In this document: positions 1 to 8,994 of the stretch, piece after piece
Layout of the letters: the number at the start of each line of letters is the position of its first letter
Position numbering within the stretch: the stretch's first letter is position 1
Assembly (NCBI RefSeq): GCF_029714205.1
Contig: NZ_CP121648.1
Coordinates: forward strand, 7,045,501-7,109,500
Direction of reading: 5' to 3'
Source of the DNA: Methylobacterium sp. CB376
GTDB taxonomy: Bacteria; Pseudomonadota; Alphaproteobacteria; Rhizobiales; Beijerinckiaceae
Length of the DNA: 64,000 bases
Program-made: the position numbers and the translations under genes
Notes under the pieces: generated by a model
The model's database searches: none
Told to the model about the DNA's origin: nothing
Seen by the model: only the letters and a program-made list of their open reading frames with translations

Positions 1-78
1 CAGCTTCGCGACGGCGACGCGCGTGGCGCGTGGGACGGCGCTCAGGGCGCGGAGCCAGGCGCCTTGCGCAGCCCGGAC

Positions 79-104
79 GGAACTCACTCTCAGGGCAGGC
101 CGTT
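79..104 (+). promoter_or_regulatory. EcfG-type general stress promoter
   Basis: GGAAC at 79-83, 17-base spacer, CGTT at 101-104. This matches the known alphaproteobacterial EcfG consensus GGAAC-N16/17-cGTT. It points at the gene starting at 141, leaving a short leader of about 30 bases. One of five such matches in the window that all point at a nearby gene start. Confidence 0.65.
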
Positions 105-140
105 TGCACTGATCACCCTCATGCCTTCGGTCGAGTGCAG

Positions 141-998
141 ATGGCTCGCTCTGCAAGAACGCTTTATGGGGCTGGGGCTGCGTTTGCTGCCGGAGTGATC
201 GCAACCCTCGCCGTGGTCAACCTCTCAGGGGGCGGGCAACCGAGCGCGTCGCAGCGTGTGCAGCCCGCTGCTCGGCCGGGCCCGCGGGGCGTGGAAGGCC
301 GTGCCTGGTCCGATCCCGTTCGGTCTCACGGCCCCGCTGCCTCAGCACCTCGCGAAACCCGTCCGCCCCTGACTTTCACGCTCGAGGATTCCGGTCACCA
401 GAGCGGACCCGGGCCGTCGCGGGCGGCCGGTGCCGACGCGCAGGACGAGACGCCGCCAGCCGTTGCGCAGGCCGGCGGGCCAGAGGGTAGGGCGGCCCCT
501 CACAGCAACACCGCGCGGCTGAGAGCGCCTGAGCCGCGCTCCGAGGTTGCGAGCAGCAACGCGCCGCGGGTCCAGCAAGCCCATGCCGAGAAATCCCGGG
601 GCAAGCCCGTCATCGCACCTCAGGCGGCGAGGGAACGGCCCGCGACAGCGAGCGGAGCTGCGCCTGCGGATCCGAGACCGCGGATCCCGGCCGAGCAGGC
701 CGAGACCGGGGCGAGGCGGCTCGTTGCGACGGACCGGGAACCGCGCCACCGAGAGGCTCGGCTGCCTCTGAACACGACGGGGGACAGGCACAGCCTTGCC
801 GCAGTCAGAGAGGCGCGCCGCATCGTCCCGGTTCGCGTCACCAAGCATGCCGATGCGCAGCTGGATGACGATCCAACCCCGTCGCAGCGACCTCGGCGTC
901 GAGCTCAGAACGAGGCTCCCGAACCGAAGCGGCACTACTCGGCGGCGGAGACGGGTGGCGTGATGGGGTGGCTCATGGGACCGGCCGAGCGCTTCTGA
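141..998 (+). CDS. membrane-anchored, disordered Pro/Arg/Ala-rich protein (hypothetical)
   Basis: Unrecognised protein of 285 residues. A short basic start is followed by one hydrophobic segment (about residues 8-28) that would act as a signal anchor or uncleaved signal. The remainder is low-complexity, rich in Arg, Ala, Pro and Glu, with no recognisable domain, so it is probably disordered and periplasmic. The C-terminus contains a small hydrophobic GVMGWLMG stretch. The ATG at 141 was preferred over an in-frame ATG at 30 because it opens directly onto the hydrophobic segment and lies about 30 bases behind a GGAAC-N17-CGTT promoter, which would cut through the longer version. That promoter suggests induction in the general stress response. 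No function can be assigned. Confidence 0.6.
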   Translation: MARSARTLYGAGAAFAAGVIATLAVVNLSGGGQPSASQRVQPAARPGPRGVEGRAWSDPVRSHGPAASAPRETRPPLTFTLEDSGHQSGPGPSRAAGADAQDETPPAVAQAGGPEGRAAPHSNTARLRAPEPRSEVASSNAPRVQQAHAEKSRGKPVIAPQAARERPATASGAAPADPRPRIPAEQAETGARRLVATDREPRHREARLPLNTTGDRHSLAAVREARRIVPVRVTKHADAQLDDDPTPSQRPRRRAQNEAPEPKRHYSAAETGGVMGWLMGPAERF

Positions 999-1122
999 CG
1001 CGTGAGCGCAGCGCGCGAGCTGATCTCCGTGGTCAAGGAAGCCTCGGCGGCGAGCTCGGTGCCGGTGAGACGCCCCGGAACCCGCCGGATCAGGGCTCGA
1101 AGCTCCCAGCCGGAGGACATCG

Positions 1123-1617
1123 ATGCTGAAGGGGATCAAGCGCGTGTGGCCCGCCGCGGCCATCATCAGCGTGCTCTCGATCGAGGCGCATGCATTGAGT
1201 CCCTCCGAGATGAGGGAGCGCACCGCCTTCATCGCTGAGCGGTACCTTCAAATCTGGTCGTCGAACCAAGCCGGCCCGGTCGCAGGGGTGCCCTACATGT
1301 ACGGTCCGACCGTCATGTTTTACGGGCAGCGTTACACGCAGTCTCAGCTCATGGCAGAGAAGCGGCGCGCGATCCAGCAGTGGCCTGTTCGCCAGTACGT
1401 GCATCGTCCCGGGACGATGCGGGTGATCTGCAATGCGCCGGCACGCAAGTGCGCAGCGCGCTCGACGATCGATTTCGAGATCAGCAATCCGAGCCGCGGC
1501 ACGCGCAAGGCAGGTTCGGCCAGGTTCGACCTCGGCGTCAGTTTCGCCGAGCCCCATCCTCGCATCCTGTACGAGGGCGGCAGCCTGAACAAACGGCGGC
1601 CCGGCGGAAGCTCATGA
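1123..1617 (+). CDS. small secreted protein, hypothetical
   Basis: A 164-residue protein with a Sec signal peptide (basic start, hydrophobic core, likely cleavage after the AHA at about residue 24). The mature part begins with a helix (residues 26-45), then a segment with Tyr, Phe and two Cys about 90 residues further on; the overall pattern resembles small NTF2-like secreted domains, but the match is weak. A good ribosome site (GGAGG, about 1111) sits 8 bases before ATG. It has its own upstream gap and no obvious operon partner. Function unknown. Confidence 0.7.
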   Translation: MLKGIKRVWPAAAIISVLSIEAHALSPSEMRERTAFIAERYLQIWSSNQAGPVAGVPYMYGPTVMFYGQRYTQSQLMAEKRRAIQQWPVRQYVHRPGTMRVICNAPARKCAARSTIDFEISNPSRGTRKAGSARFDLGVSFAEPHPRILYEGGSLNKRRPGGSS

Positions 1618-1968
1618 TCCGATCTCGGTCGGAGCGTCCGAGTGCGCACGATGGATCACGCATCCTTGCGCTCCGTCCGCGCCACCGAGGCAGGTTGGAT
1701 GCCATGGCCGCCTCCGAACCGGCAGTCGGATCCGTGCACGCGAACCCGTGACCCGAAGCGGCCCCCGGCAGCGGGTGGAGGGAACGTCCGGTTTCAAGGG
1801 CCGTCCGGACGTTCGGTGTCGACGCGGTCCCCCGACATCCGCCGCCGCGCTGTGCTCGCACGTCAGCGGACGCAGCTGCCCTGGCCGCGAGGAATCGGTC
1901 GTGTCCTGGACGTGCGGGGCGAGCGGCGAACCCGACCCCGGCGTATGAATCGCTGGCACGGGAACGTT

Positions 1969-2012
1969 TCGGCTTGGGCGCCATCGAATGTCGGCTTGGG
2001 CGCCATCGAATG
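1969..2012. repeat. 22-bp tandem duplication upstream of the ECF sigma gene
   Basis: Two perfect adjacent 22-bp copies at 1969-1990 and 1991-2012, each beginning TCGGCTTGGG. They lie 28 bases before the sigma factor start in the 423-bp gap 1618-2040. The rest of this gap holds no convincing gene; it contains GGAAC at 1781-1785 with a 16-base spacer to CGTC, an imperfect EcfG-type site. The duplication sits in the likely 5' leader and could affect expression, or may be recent replication slippage. Confidence 0.75.
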
Positions 2013-2040
2013 CCCACCCGCGGAAGCTGGCAGTCACGCC

Positions 2041-2718
2041 ATGATCGAGCCTCCCCTTCAGCTCTCGGCCGACGAGGCAACGCTCCTCGAACGCGCGCGC
2101 CGACACGACCCCGCCGCCATCCGGCTGATCATCCAGCAGCAGAACCGGCGCCTGTACCGGATGGCGCGCAGCATCGTCCGCGACGACAGCGAGGCCGAGG
2201 ACGTCCTGCAGGAGGCGTATGCGCGCGCCTTCACCCACCTGAGCAGCTTCCGCGGCGACGCGCGCCTCGGCACTTGGTTGGCCCGCATCGTCATCAACGA
2301 GGCGCTCGGCCGGTTGCGGCACCGCCGCCCGACGCTGGATCTGAGTGCCGTCGCGGCGCCCACGACGGGCGCCCAGATCATTCCGTTCCCGGACGTCGGC
2401 GGTCAACTCGACCCGGAAGCTCTCATGGCGCAGCGGCAGATCCGCACCCTGCTTGAGCTCGCCATCGACCGGCTTCCCGACGCGTTCCGCACGGTGCTGA
2501 TCGCACGCTTGGTGGAAGGCCTGAGCACCGAGGATACCGCGGAGTTGCTCGGCCTCAGGCCGGAGACGGTCAGGACCCGCCTGCACCGCGCACGGCTGCT
2601 GCTGAAACGCGATCTGGAGGAGCAGATAGGGCCCGTCCTGGCGGACGCGTTTCCGTTCGCGGGCGTCCGCTGCGCGCGTTTGACCGACGCGGTGCTGGAG
2701 CGGCTCGGCCTCACGTGA
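2041..2718 (+). CDS. ECF-family RNA polymerase sigma factor
   Basis: A 225-residue extracytoplasmic-function sigma factor. Region 2 spans about residues 22-95, with the DDSEAEDVLQEAY core that contacts polymerase and the -10 element. Region 4 spans about 132-190, with the helix-turn-helix STEDTAELLGLRPETVRTRL and an LHRARLLLK recognition end. A 35-residue tail follows. The ATG at 2041 starts just before the conserved domain; the open frame continues far upstream but that part is not sigma-like. No anti-sigma gene is adjacent. The next two genes (DUF4142 protein and cupredoxin) run in the same direction and may be targets. It is distinct from the EcfG-like sigma at 27.5 kb. Confidence 0.9.
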   Translation: MIEPPLQLSADEATLLERARRHDPAAIRLIIQQQNRRLYRMARSIVRDDSEAEDVLQEAYARAFTHLSSFRGDARLGTWLARIVINEALGRLRHRRPTLDLSAVAAPTTGAQIIPFPDVGGQLDPEALMAQRQIRTLLELAIDRLPDAFRTVLIARLVEGLSTEDTAELLGLRPETVRTRLHRARLLLKRDLEEQIGPVLADAFPFAGVRCARLTDAVLERLGLT

Positions 2719-2798
2719 AGTGCGGGAACCTTTCCACGCGCTCCGCATCCAAGTGCGCTCAGGAGGGCAATTCCTGAGCCCAGCCATGGAGGGACGCG

Positions 2799-3320
2799 AT
2801 GCTCATCAGAGGAAGTGCAGCTCTGGCCGCCCTGGCCCTCGGCACGGTCGTGGTTGCTGCGCAAGGCACGCCGCCGAACGACGCCCAGATCGCCCACATC
2901 GCCTACACGGCAGGACAGATCGACATCAAGGCTGCCGAACTCGCCCTGCAGAAGTCCAAGAACAAGGAGGTGCGCGCCTTTGCGGAGGACATGGTGCGTG
3001 ACCACAAAGCCGTGAACGAGAAGGCGCTCGGGCTGGTCAAAAAGCTCAACGTTACACCGCAGGACAATGACACCAGCCGGGCCCTGATGAAGCAGGCCGA
3101 TGAAAAAGAGGCCTCGCTGAAGAAGCTCGCCGGCACCGAGTTTGACAAGGCGTATGCAGAAAACGAGGTGGCTTACCACAAAACTGTCAATGGCGCGCTT
3201 GAGGGCACACTCATACCTGCCGCGAGCAATCCCGACTTGAAAGATCTGCTGCGTACAGGGCTGAAGATCTTTCAAGGGCACGAGCAGCATGCCGAGCATG
3301 TCGTTCAGGCGCTGAAATGA
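2799..3320 (+). CDS. DUF4142 family periplasmic protein
   Basis: A 173-residue exported protein: signal peptide residues 1-21 (ends VVAA-Q), then an all-helical DUF4142 domain of ferritin-like shape. Typical family phrases are visible: an AYTAGQIDIKAAELAL helix near residue 37, EVRAFAEDMVRDH near 60, and a C-terminal HEQHAEH helix. DUF4142 proteins are often stress-linked in Rhizobiales; the biochemical role is unknown. GGAGGG precedes ATG by about 7 bases. Its stop overlaps the start of the cupredoxin gene by 4 bases, so the two are probably translated together, downstream of the ECF sigma gene. Confidence 0.88.
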   Translation: MLIRGSAALAALALGTVVVAAQGTPPNDAQIAHIAYTAGQIDIKAAELALQKSKNKEVRAFAEDMVRDHKAVNEKALGLVKKLNVTPQDNDTSRALMKQADEKEASLKKLAGTEFDKAYAENEVAYHKTVNGALEGTLIPAASNPDLKDLLRTGLKIFQGHEQHAEHVVQALK

Positions 3321-3655
3321 ACTGGTGGGCCATGAGGCTTAAGATTCGGCTCGCGTGGCTTGTGGGTTTGGCGACCTGCCCGTTGTCCTCGGCCGTAGCG
3401 GAGACGATCAGGATCCGCGTTGAGGACCTTGCTTTCGTGCCGGCGCAGGTTTCTGCCCGCGTGGGCGACACCGTCGAGTGGGTCAGCCGCGACTTCGTTG
3501 CGCACACGGCAACGGCACGCGACGAGACATGGGATGTGGCCATTCCGCCCGAGGGAACTGGCCACATCGTTCTCATCCGAGCTGGAGAGATCGAGTACTA
3601 TTGTCGCTACCATCCGGCCATGCGCGGGCGGATGTCCATCCACTCGGCACCCTGA
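3317..3655 (+). CDS. periplasmic cupredoxin (plastocyanin/amicyanin-like)
   Basis: A 112-residue small blue-copper-type protein. An N-terminal hydrophobic signal (about residues 7-28) precedes a single cupredoxin domain. The type-1 copper ligands are all present: His63, then Cys96, His99 and Met102 in the YYCRYHPAM loop. Such proteins shuttle electrons between periplasmic redox enzymes; the electron partner cannot be named here. An alternative start is the ATG at 3332, which gives a cleaner signal peptide; 3317 is chosen because of the ATGA overlap with the DUF4142 gene. Confidence 0.88.
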   Translation: MNWWAMRLKIRLAWLVGLATCPLSSAVAETIRIRVEDLAFVPAQVSARVGDTVEWVSRDFVAHTATARDETWDVAIPPEGTGHIVLIRAGEIEYYCRYHPAMRGRMSIHSAP

Positions 3656-3904
3656 GCAAAATTCGACGCTGCGGCATCGGAATCAGCGAGTCATGTCTTC
3701 ACGCGAGATGTCCTCGCTCCGGCAAGATGGTCGAACCGTCATGAACGATTCCACGAGCGCTCGGACCCGGATCCGTCCGGGTCCGTATGTCGGATGCGTT
3801 CCAATCAAACCGCCGGCGGCGATCACCGGCATCGGCTGCTGAGCGCGCTCGCCGGCGAATGTACGCCTGCGTGCCATCCGCGCCCGGCACAGGTGCGGAA
3901 ATTC

Positions 3905-3929
3905 GGAACCCGCTCAGGAGCAGCAGGTT
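3905..3929 (+). promoter_or_regulatory. EcfG-type promoter candidate before the molybdopterin oxidoreductase
   Basis: GGAAC at 3905-3909, 16-base spacer, GGTT at 3926-3929. The GTT core of the -10 element is kept; only the weakly conserved first base differs from CGTT. It lies about 115 bases before the gene at 4050. The gap 3656-4049 otherwise shows no supported gene. Confidence 0.45.
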
Positions 3930-4049
3930 TTGTGCCATCGGGCTGGCTAAGCGGTTGTGCGCGCCACTTCTGCCGCGCTCGTCGGGAGCTCCCGGCCAGA
4001 ATCGGGGTGATGAGCGCGTGATCAGCCGCCGTCGCGTGGGGGGGGGACG

Positions 4050-6968
4050 ATGCCAGCAGAGCGTGGGCGAGACTTGGAGGACCTGAACGATCAGGCCCCG
4101 ACCGGACGGCGCACCCGCGACAGTGCTGCTGACATCTGGGGGGAGCGCACCCCCTTCCACGGGCAGCACGCGTGGCCCGTGCGCGTCGACGAACACCTCG
4201 TCGCTGAACCCGGCAAGTGGGTGCAATCTGCCTGTGTTCTCTGCTCCAACGGGTGCGGCCTCGACATCGCCGTCAAGGATGGACGCATCGTCGGTGTGCG
4301 CGGGCGTGCCGCCGACGAGGTCAACCGCGGTCGGCTCGGTCCCAAGGGCCTGAACGCCTGGCGCGCCAATGCAAGTGCGGACCGGCTGACGACGCCGCTG
4401 ATCCGCCGAGGCAGCCGCCTCGTCGAGGCGAGCTGGGACGAGGCGATGGGCCTCGTGGTCGAGCGCTCCAAGGAGATCATCGCGCGCTACACCGGCAGCG
4501 CGATCGGATTCTACACCTCGGGCCAGCTCATGCTCGAGGAGTACTACACGCTGGGGGTGATCGGCAAAGCCGGACTCGGCACGCCGCACATGGACGGCAA
4601 CACCCGCCTGTGCACCGCCACCGCGGCCGCCTCACTGAAGGAGACTTTCGGCTCGGACGGACAGCCCGGCTCCTACTTCGACATCGACGAGACCGCCTGC
4701 ATCCTGCACGTCGGCCACAACATGGCCGAGACCGACACTGTGCTCTGGATGCGGATCCTGGACCGCCGACGCGGACCCGAGCCGCCCCGGCTCGTCGCGA
4801 TCGACCCGCGGGACACCCCCACGACGCGCGAGGCCGACCTCCATCTCAAGCCGAAGCCGGGCAGCAACGTGCCCGTGCTCAACGGCCTGCTTCACCTCAT
4901 CATCGCCAACGGCCACATCGACGGCGCGTACATCGCACGGCACACGGTCGGCTTCGAACAGCTTCGGCACACCGTCGAGGCCTACACACCCGAGCGGGTC
5001 CAACAGCTCTCGGGCGTACCGGCAGGCGACCTCGTCGCGGCTGCGCGCATCCTCGGCGAAGCCGAGACGCTGGTCTCGACCGTGCTGCAGGGCGTCTACC
5101 AATCCATGCAGGCCACCGCCGCGGCCTGTCAGGTCAACAACCTCAACCTGATCCGCGGCCTGGTCGGCAAACCCGGCTGCGGCATCCTGCAGATGAACGG
5201 TCAGCCCACCGCTCAGAACACGCGCGAGACCGGTGCTGACGGCGACCTGCCGGGCTTCCGCAACTGGGACAATCCCGAGCATATCGCGGAGCTCGCCCGC
5301 CTCTGGAACGTCGATCCCGGAATCATCCCGCACTGGGCACCGCCCACGCACGCGCTGCAGATCTTCCGCTACGCCGAGCAGCTCTCGATCCGGATGCTCT
5401 GGATCCAGGCCACGAATCCGGCGGTGACGCTGCCGGACCTGGCGCGCATCCGGTCCATCCTGTCCAACCCGGACCTGTTCGTGGTCGTCAACGAGATCTT
5501 CCCCACGGAGACCACCGAACTCGCCGACGTGGTTCTGCCCGCGGCCGCCTGGGGCGAGAAGACCGGGACCTTCACCAACGTGGACCGCACGGTGCACATC
5601 GCCCACAAGGCCATCGACCCGCCGGGCGAGGCGCGGTCCGACCTCGACATCTTCCTCGATTACGCCCGGCGCATGCGGCTGCGCGACAAGGATGGTGCGC
5701 CGCTGATCAAGTGGAGCGACCCTGAGGGCGCGTTCGAGGCGTGGAAGGCCTGCTCCCGAGGTCGTCCGTGCGACTACACGGGCCTCTCCTACGCCAAGCT
5801 GACCGGTGGTTCCGGAATACCCTGGCCGTGCAACGAGCGGTTCCCGGACGGGAAACACCGGATCTACGAGGACGGGGTGTTCCCCACCTCGCCCGAGGTC
5901 TGCGAGAGCTTCGGGCACGACCTCATCACCGGAGCGGTCGTCACGCCGGAGGAGTACAAGGCGCGCAACCCGGGCGGGCGCGCCCTCCTCAAACCGGCCG
6001 AGTACCAGCCGCCGCACGAGGAGCCGGACGAGGCCTATCCGTACTGGCTGAGCACGGGTCGTCTCGTCCACCACTTCCATACCCGCACCAAGACGGGTCG
6101 CGCACCGGAACTCGCGACCGCGGCCCCGGACGCCTTCGTGCAGGTGAGCTCACGCGACGCGGCCGCTCTCGGGATCGGCGAGGGCGACTGGGTTCGGATC
6201 ACGTCGCGTCGCGGCCAGATCGAGGTGACCGCCCGGGTCGGCGGGATAGAGCCGGGACGCGTCTTCGTGCCGTTCCACTACGGCTACTGGGACGAGCCGG
6301 GCCGAGCGCGGGCCGCCAACGAGCTCACGATCTTCGAGTGGGACACGGTCTCCAAGCAGCCGCACTACAAGTATGCGGCCGTGGCACTCACGCGGGTGGC
6401 ACAGCCCAGCAGCGAGCAGCCGGACACGGAGGTCTCGAAGGCTCCCGGACTGCTCGCGCGCGCCAAGCACGCCGTCCAGGCTGTGGGCGCCGTCGTGGCG
6501 CCTGAGCGGCAGCACGTGCAGGAATACCTGGGCCTGCTGGAGGGCAGCGAGCGGGCGCTGGCGCGGGCCCTGGCGCAGGTTGCCGAAGCCCATCGGGCAG
6601 AACCCGACATCTTCAACGAGTGCCACATGCTGGCGGACTGGTCACGGCGGGAGCTCGAGGCCCTGCGCGGGCTGATCGCCCGCTACGGCGAGGCGCGCGA
6701 GACGGAGCCGGACCGGCTGGGCGACGCTGTCCAGCCGCCGCTCAAGCGAACCGGTCTCGGGCTGGTTCGCGACCTGCACGATTGCTGGCTGTTGGCGAAT
6801 GAGACGCACGCATCCCTGGTGGTGCTCGATCAGGCGGCGAAGGGGCTGCGGGATGAGGAGATGCGGCGCCTCGTGGAGCGGGTGGATGGACAGAACAATC
6901 GGCAGCGCTCGTGGCTGCTGACCCGCATCAAGCAGGCGGCGCCTCAGGCCCTGGTTGTGCCCTCGTGA
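4050..6968 (+). CDS. molybdopterin oxidoreductase (nitrate reductase-like) with C-terminal helical extension
   Basis: A 972-residue member of the bis-MGD molybdoenzyme family (DMSO reductase superfamily), closest in layout to assimilatory/periplasmic nitrate reductases. The N-terminal iron-sulfur motif has Cys62, Cys65 and Cys69, but the fourth position, normally LCxKG, reads LGPKG (Gly97). Cys188 in the RLCTATAAAS segment is the likely Mo ligand. Molybdopterin-binding segments follow, and the dinucleotide-binding C-terminal domain (about 670-785) ends near TRVAQP. The last ~170 residues are an added helical, Glu/His-rich bundle, perhaps ferritin-like. No twin-arginine signal, so cytoplasmic. 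No electron-transfer subunit or molybdenum-cofactor gene is adjacent, so the substrate is unknown; nitrate is only a guess. A G-rich ribosome site precedes ATG. Confidence 0.85.
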   Translation: MPAERGRDLEDLNDQAPTGRRTRDSAADIWGERTPFHGQHAWPVRVDEHLVAEPGKWVQSACVLCSNGCGLDIAVKDGRIVGVRGRAADEVNRGRLGPKGLNAWRANASADRLTTPLIRRGSRLVEASWDEAMGLVVERSKEIIARYTGSAIGFYTSGQLMLEEYYTLGVIGKAGLGTPHMDGNTRLCTATAAASLKETFGSDGQPGSYFDIDETACILHVGHNMAETDTVLWMRILDRRRGPEPPRLVAIDPRDTPTTREADLHLKPKPGSNVPVLNGLLHLIIANGHIDGAYIARHTVGFEQLRHTVEAYTPERVQQLSGVPAGDLVAAARILGEAETLVSTVLQGVYQSMQATAAACQVNNLNLIRGLVGKPGCGILQMNGQPTAQNTRETGADGDLPGFRNWDNPEHIAELARLWNVDPGIIPHWAPPTHALQIFRYAEQLSIRMLWIQATNPAVTLPDLARIRSILSNPDLFVVVNEIFPTETTELADVVLPAAAWGEKTGTFTNVDRTVHIAHKAIDPPGEARSDLDIFLDYARRMRLRDKDGAPLIKWSDPEGAFEAWKACSRGRPCDYTGLSYAKLTGGSGIPWPCNERFPDGKHRIYEDGVFPTSPEVCESFGHDLITGAVVTPEEYKARNPGGRALLKPAEYQPPHEEPDEAYPYWLSTGRLVHHFHTRTKTGRAPELATAAPDAFVQVSSRDAAALGIGEGDWVRITSRRGQIEVTARVGGIEPGRVFVPFHYGYWDEPGRARAANELTIFEWDTVSKQPHYKYAAVALTRVAQPSSEQPDTEVSKAPGLLARAKHAVQAVGAVVAPERQHVQEYLGLLEGSERALARALAQVAEAHRAEPDIFNECHMLADWSRRELEALRGLIARYGEARETEPDRLGDAVQPPLKRTGLGLVRDLHDCWLLANETHASLVVLDQAAKGLRDEEMRRLVERVDGQNNRQRSWLLTRIKQAAPQALVVPS

Positions 6969-6999
6969 GCGACGCGCGGTTGCACGGGGCAGGAACTCC

Positions 7000-8994
7000 C
7001 TAGTCCGGCAGACCAGCCTTGCGGAGCCCGTCCGCGAGGTAATCGCCTTGGTGCACGGCCTCCGGACGCGCCGACCGGCTCTCCTCGCGCCAGCGACCGA
7101 TCGTATAGCCCGGTCGGAGGGCCAGGAGCTGCGCAATCGACCTTCGCGCCTCGTCGGTCCGGCCAGTCTCCGCGTAGGCGGAGGCGAGATGGAGGTAGAT
7201 GAGGACCGGCTGGGGCGAGGGCGCCACCAACGACCGCGAACACCAGGTGATCGCCGCCGCATGCATCGTCCGACGCTCGGCCGCCTCGCACAGCGTCGCC
7301 GCCCAGAGGCTCAGCAGAGGGTCGTGCGGGCTCAGCCGGACCGCGCGTTCCGCGAGCGCGTAGGCCTTGTCCGCTTGGCCGAGCTGGAGCACGGCATTCG
7401 CCATCGATCCGTAGGCCGGGGCCAGGTTGGCGTTGCGGGCGATCGCCGCCTGATGGGCCGCGATGGCCTCCTCGTACTGCCGGCGTCCCCTCAGGATCTC
7501 GCCCTTCACGCAATAGGCCATCGCCTCGTTCGGCCGCGCGGCGAGCGCCCCGTCGATCAGGCGCTCGGCCCGCGCAAGGTCGTCGGACGCCGCGGAGGAC
7601 CAGCCGAAATTCGCCGCGAGCGCGAGGGTGCGGGCCAGTCCGACGCGCGCCCGCACGCTCTCGCCGTCGCGCGCGAGCGCCTGCTCGAAGGCCTCCCGGG
7701 CCCGCAGCAGGCTCTCCCGCGACAGCGGCCGGTTGAGAACCGACCAGCCTTGGGCCGCCAGGTCGGCGGCGTCGGGAGCGCTCGGCCGCTCCCGCTCGAA
7801 CTGGCGCAGCTCGGCCTCGGTCAGCTCGATGCTCAGGGCCCGCGCGAGCTGAGCGACGATCTCCTCCTCGGTCTCGGCGATCGAGGACGCCTCGCTCACG
7901 AACCGGTCCGCCCAGACCTCCGCGCCCGTCTCGGTGTCGGTCAGGCGCGCGTTGATCCGGACGCGGGCGCCGACGTGGTGGAGGCTGCCGTGCAGCACGT
8001 AGCGCACGCGCAGATTCCGTCCGAGGTCGCGCCGGTCGGCGTGCCTGTCCCGCCACGCCAGGGCGGTGCTGGGCGCGATGACGAAGCTGCCATCGATGCG
8101 GGACAGGTCCGAGGTGAGGTCCGACGCGATGCTCTCCGCGAGCAGGTCGAACGCCTCTCCCCCGTCGCGGTTCGTGAAGGGGAGGACCACGATCGAGAGC
8201 CGAGGGGCCGGGCCGCGGCGCCGCGCGGGGGCGGGCTCCTCGAGCGCCGCGAGGGTCGCGTCCGCTCCGATCGGCGCAACGGTCTCGGGGACCGGCGCGA
8301 CCGGGCGCGCAGGCGCGAGGAGGCGGGCGACCGCGACGCATCCCACCGCGGCCAGCAGCGCGCCGGCCAGCCAGAGGGCCCTGCCGCGCGGGAGGACCGC
8401 GCGCGGTTCGGCCGGCTCGGCCTGGCTCGGGAGCTGCGTGATCGCTTCGGGCCGGATCACGAACACGAAGACGGGCCGGTCGATGTTCTTCAGCGACTGG
8501 TCGCCCCATTCCTCGACGGGGTAGGACAGCCGCCCGCGCACCTGCTCGTACGCGGCCCGCGACAGGGCGATCCCGCCCGCCGGTGCGATCGCCTCCAGCC
8601 GGGCAGCGATGTTCACGCTGTCGCCGTAGATGTCGCCGTCGCGCTCGACGACGAGCTCCCCCACGTTGATGCCGATGCGCAGGGCGATCCGGCGCGTCTC
8701 CGGCACGTCCCCGTTCCAGGTCCCGATGCCGTGCTGGATCTCGACGGCGCAACGGACGGCCTCCACCACGCTGGTGAACTCGGTCAGAATGCCGTCGCCG
8801 GTGGATTTCACCACCCGGCCGCCGTGGCGCTTGATCTCCGGATCGATGAGGTCGCGGCGGAGGGACCGCAGGCGGGCGAGCGTCCACTCCTCGTTGGCGC
8901 CCATGAACCGGCTGTAATCGACCATGTCCGCGGACAGGACGGCTGCCAAGCGTCGCTCCGCATGGGAGGCCCCATACCGCTGAGCCTTGAGCAT
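7000..8994 (-). CDS. class III adenylate/guanylate cyclase with TPR domain
   Basis: A 664-residue membrane signalling protein. Residues 12-180 form a class III nucleotide cyclase domain: SADMVDYS (metal-binding Asp23) and STGDGIL (Asp67) supply the two metal ligands, and DIYGDSVNIAARLE carries the Asn/Arg transition-state residues. One transmembrane helix is at about 206-226. Then comes a TolB/FlgO-like alpha-beta domain (about 264-400, starting LSIVVLPFTNRDGG) and a run of TPR repeats (about 430-640). This arrangement is common in rhizobia and Methylobacterium. The product is presumably cAMP; the signal sensed is unknown. Convergent with the molybdoenzyme gene, 31 bases apart. Confidence 0.88.
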   Translation of the reverse strand: MLKAQRYGASHAERRLAAVLSADMVDYSRFMGANEEWTLARLRSLRRDLIDPEIKRHGGRVVKSTGDGILTEFTSVVEAVRCAVEIQHGIGTWNGDVPETRRIALRIGINVGELVVERDGDIYGDSVNIAARLEAIAPAGGIALSRAAYEQVRGRLSYPVEEWGDQSLKNIDRPVFVFVIRPEAITQLPSQAEPAEPRAVLPRGRALWLAGALLAAVGCVAVARLLAPARPVAPVPETVAPIGADATLAALEEPAPARRRGPAPRLSIVVLPFTNRDGGEAFDLLAESIASDLTSDLSRIDGSFVIAPSTALAWRDRHADRRDLGRNLRVRYVLHGSLHHVGARVRINARLTDTETGAEVWADRFVSEASSIAETEEEIVAQLARALSIELTEAELRQFERERPSAPDAADLAAQGWSVLNRPLSRESLLRAREAFEQALARDGESVRARVGLARTLALAANFGWSSAASDDLARAERLIDGALAARPNEAMAYCVKGEILRGRRQYEEAIAAHQAAIARNANLAPAYGSMANAVLQLGQADKAYALAERAVRLSPHDPLLSLWAATLCEAAERRTMHAAAITWCSRSLVAPSPQPVLIYLHLASAYAETGRTDEARRSIAQLLALRPGYTIGRWREESRSARPEAVHQGDYLADGLRKAGLPD

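Noticed and set aside
1781..1805. GGAAC-N16-CGTC as a promoter of the ECF sigma gene
   Set aside because: The -10 lacks the last T of GTT and the site is about 235 bases from the start; kept only as a weak note.
2725..2749. GGAAC-N16-CATC upstream of the DUF4142 gene
   Set aside because: No GTT at either allowed spacing.
3787..4086. Open frame of 99 codons before the molybdoenzyme
   Set aside because: Arg/Ser-rich sequence without family likeness that overlaps the next gene in another frame and crosses the promoter candidate.
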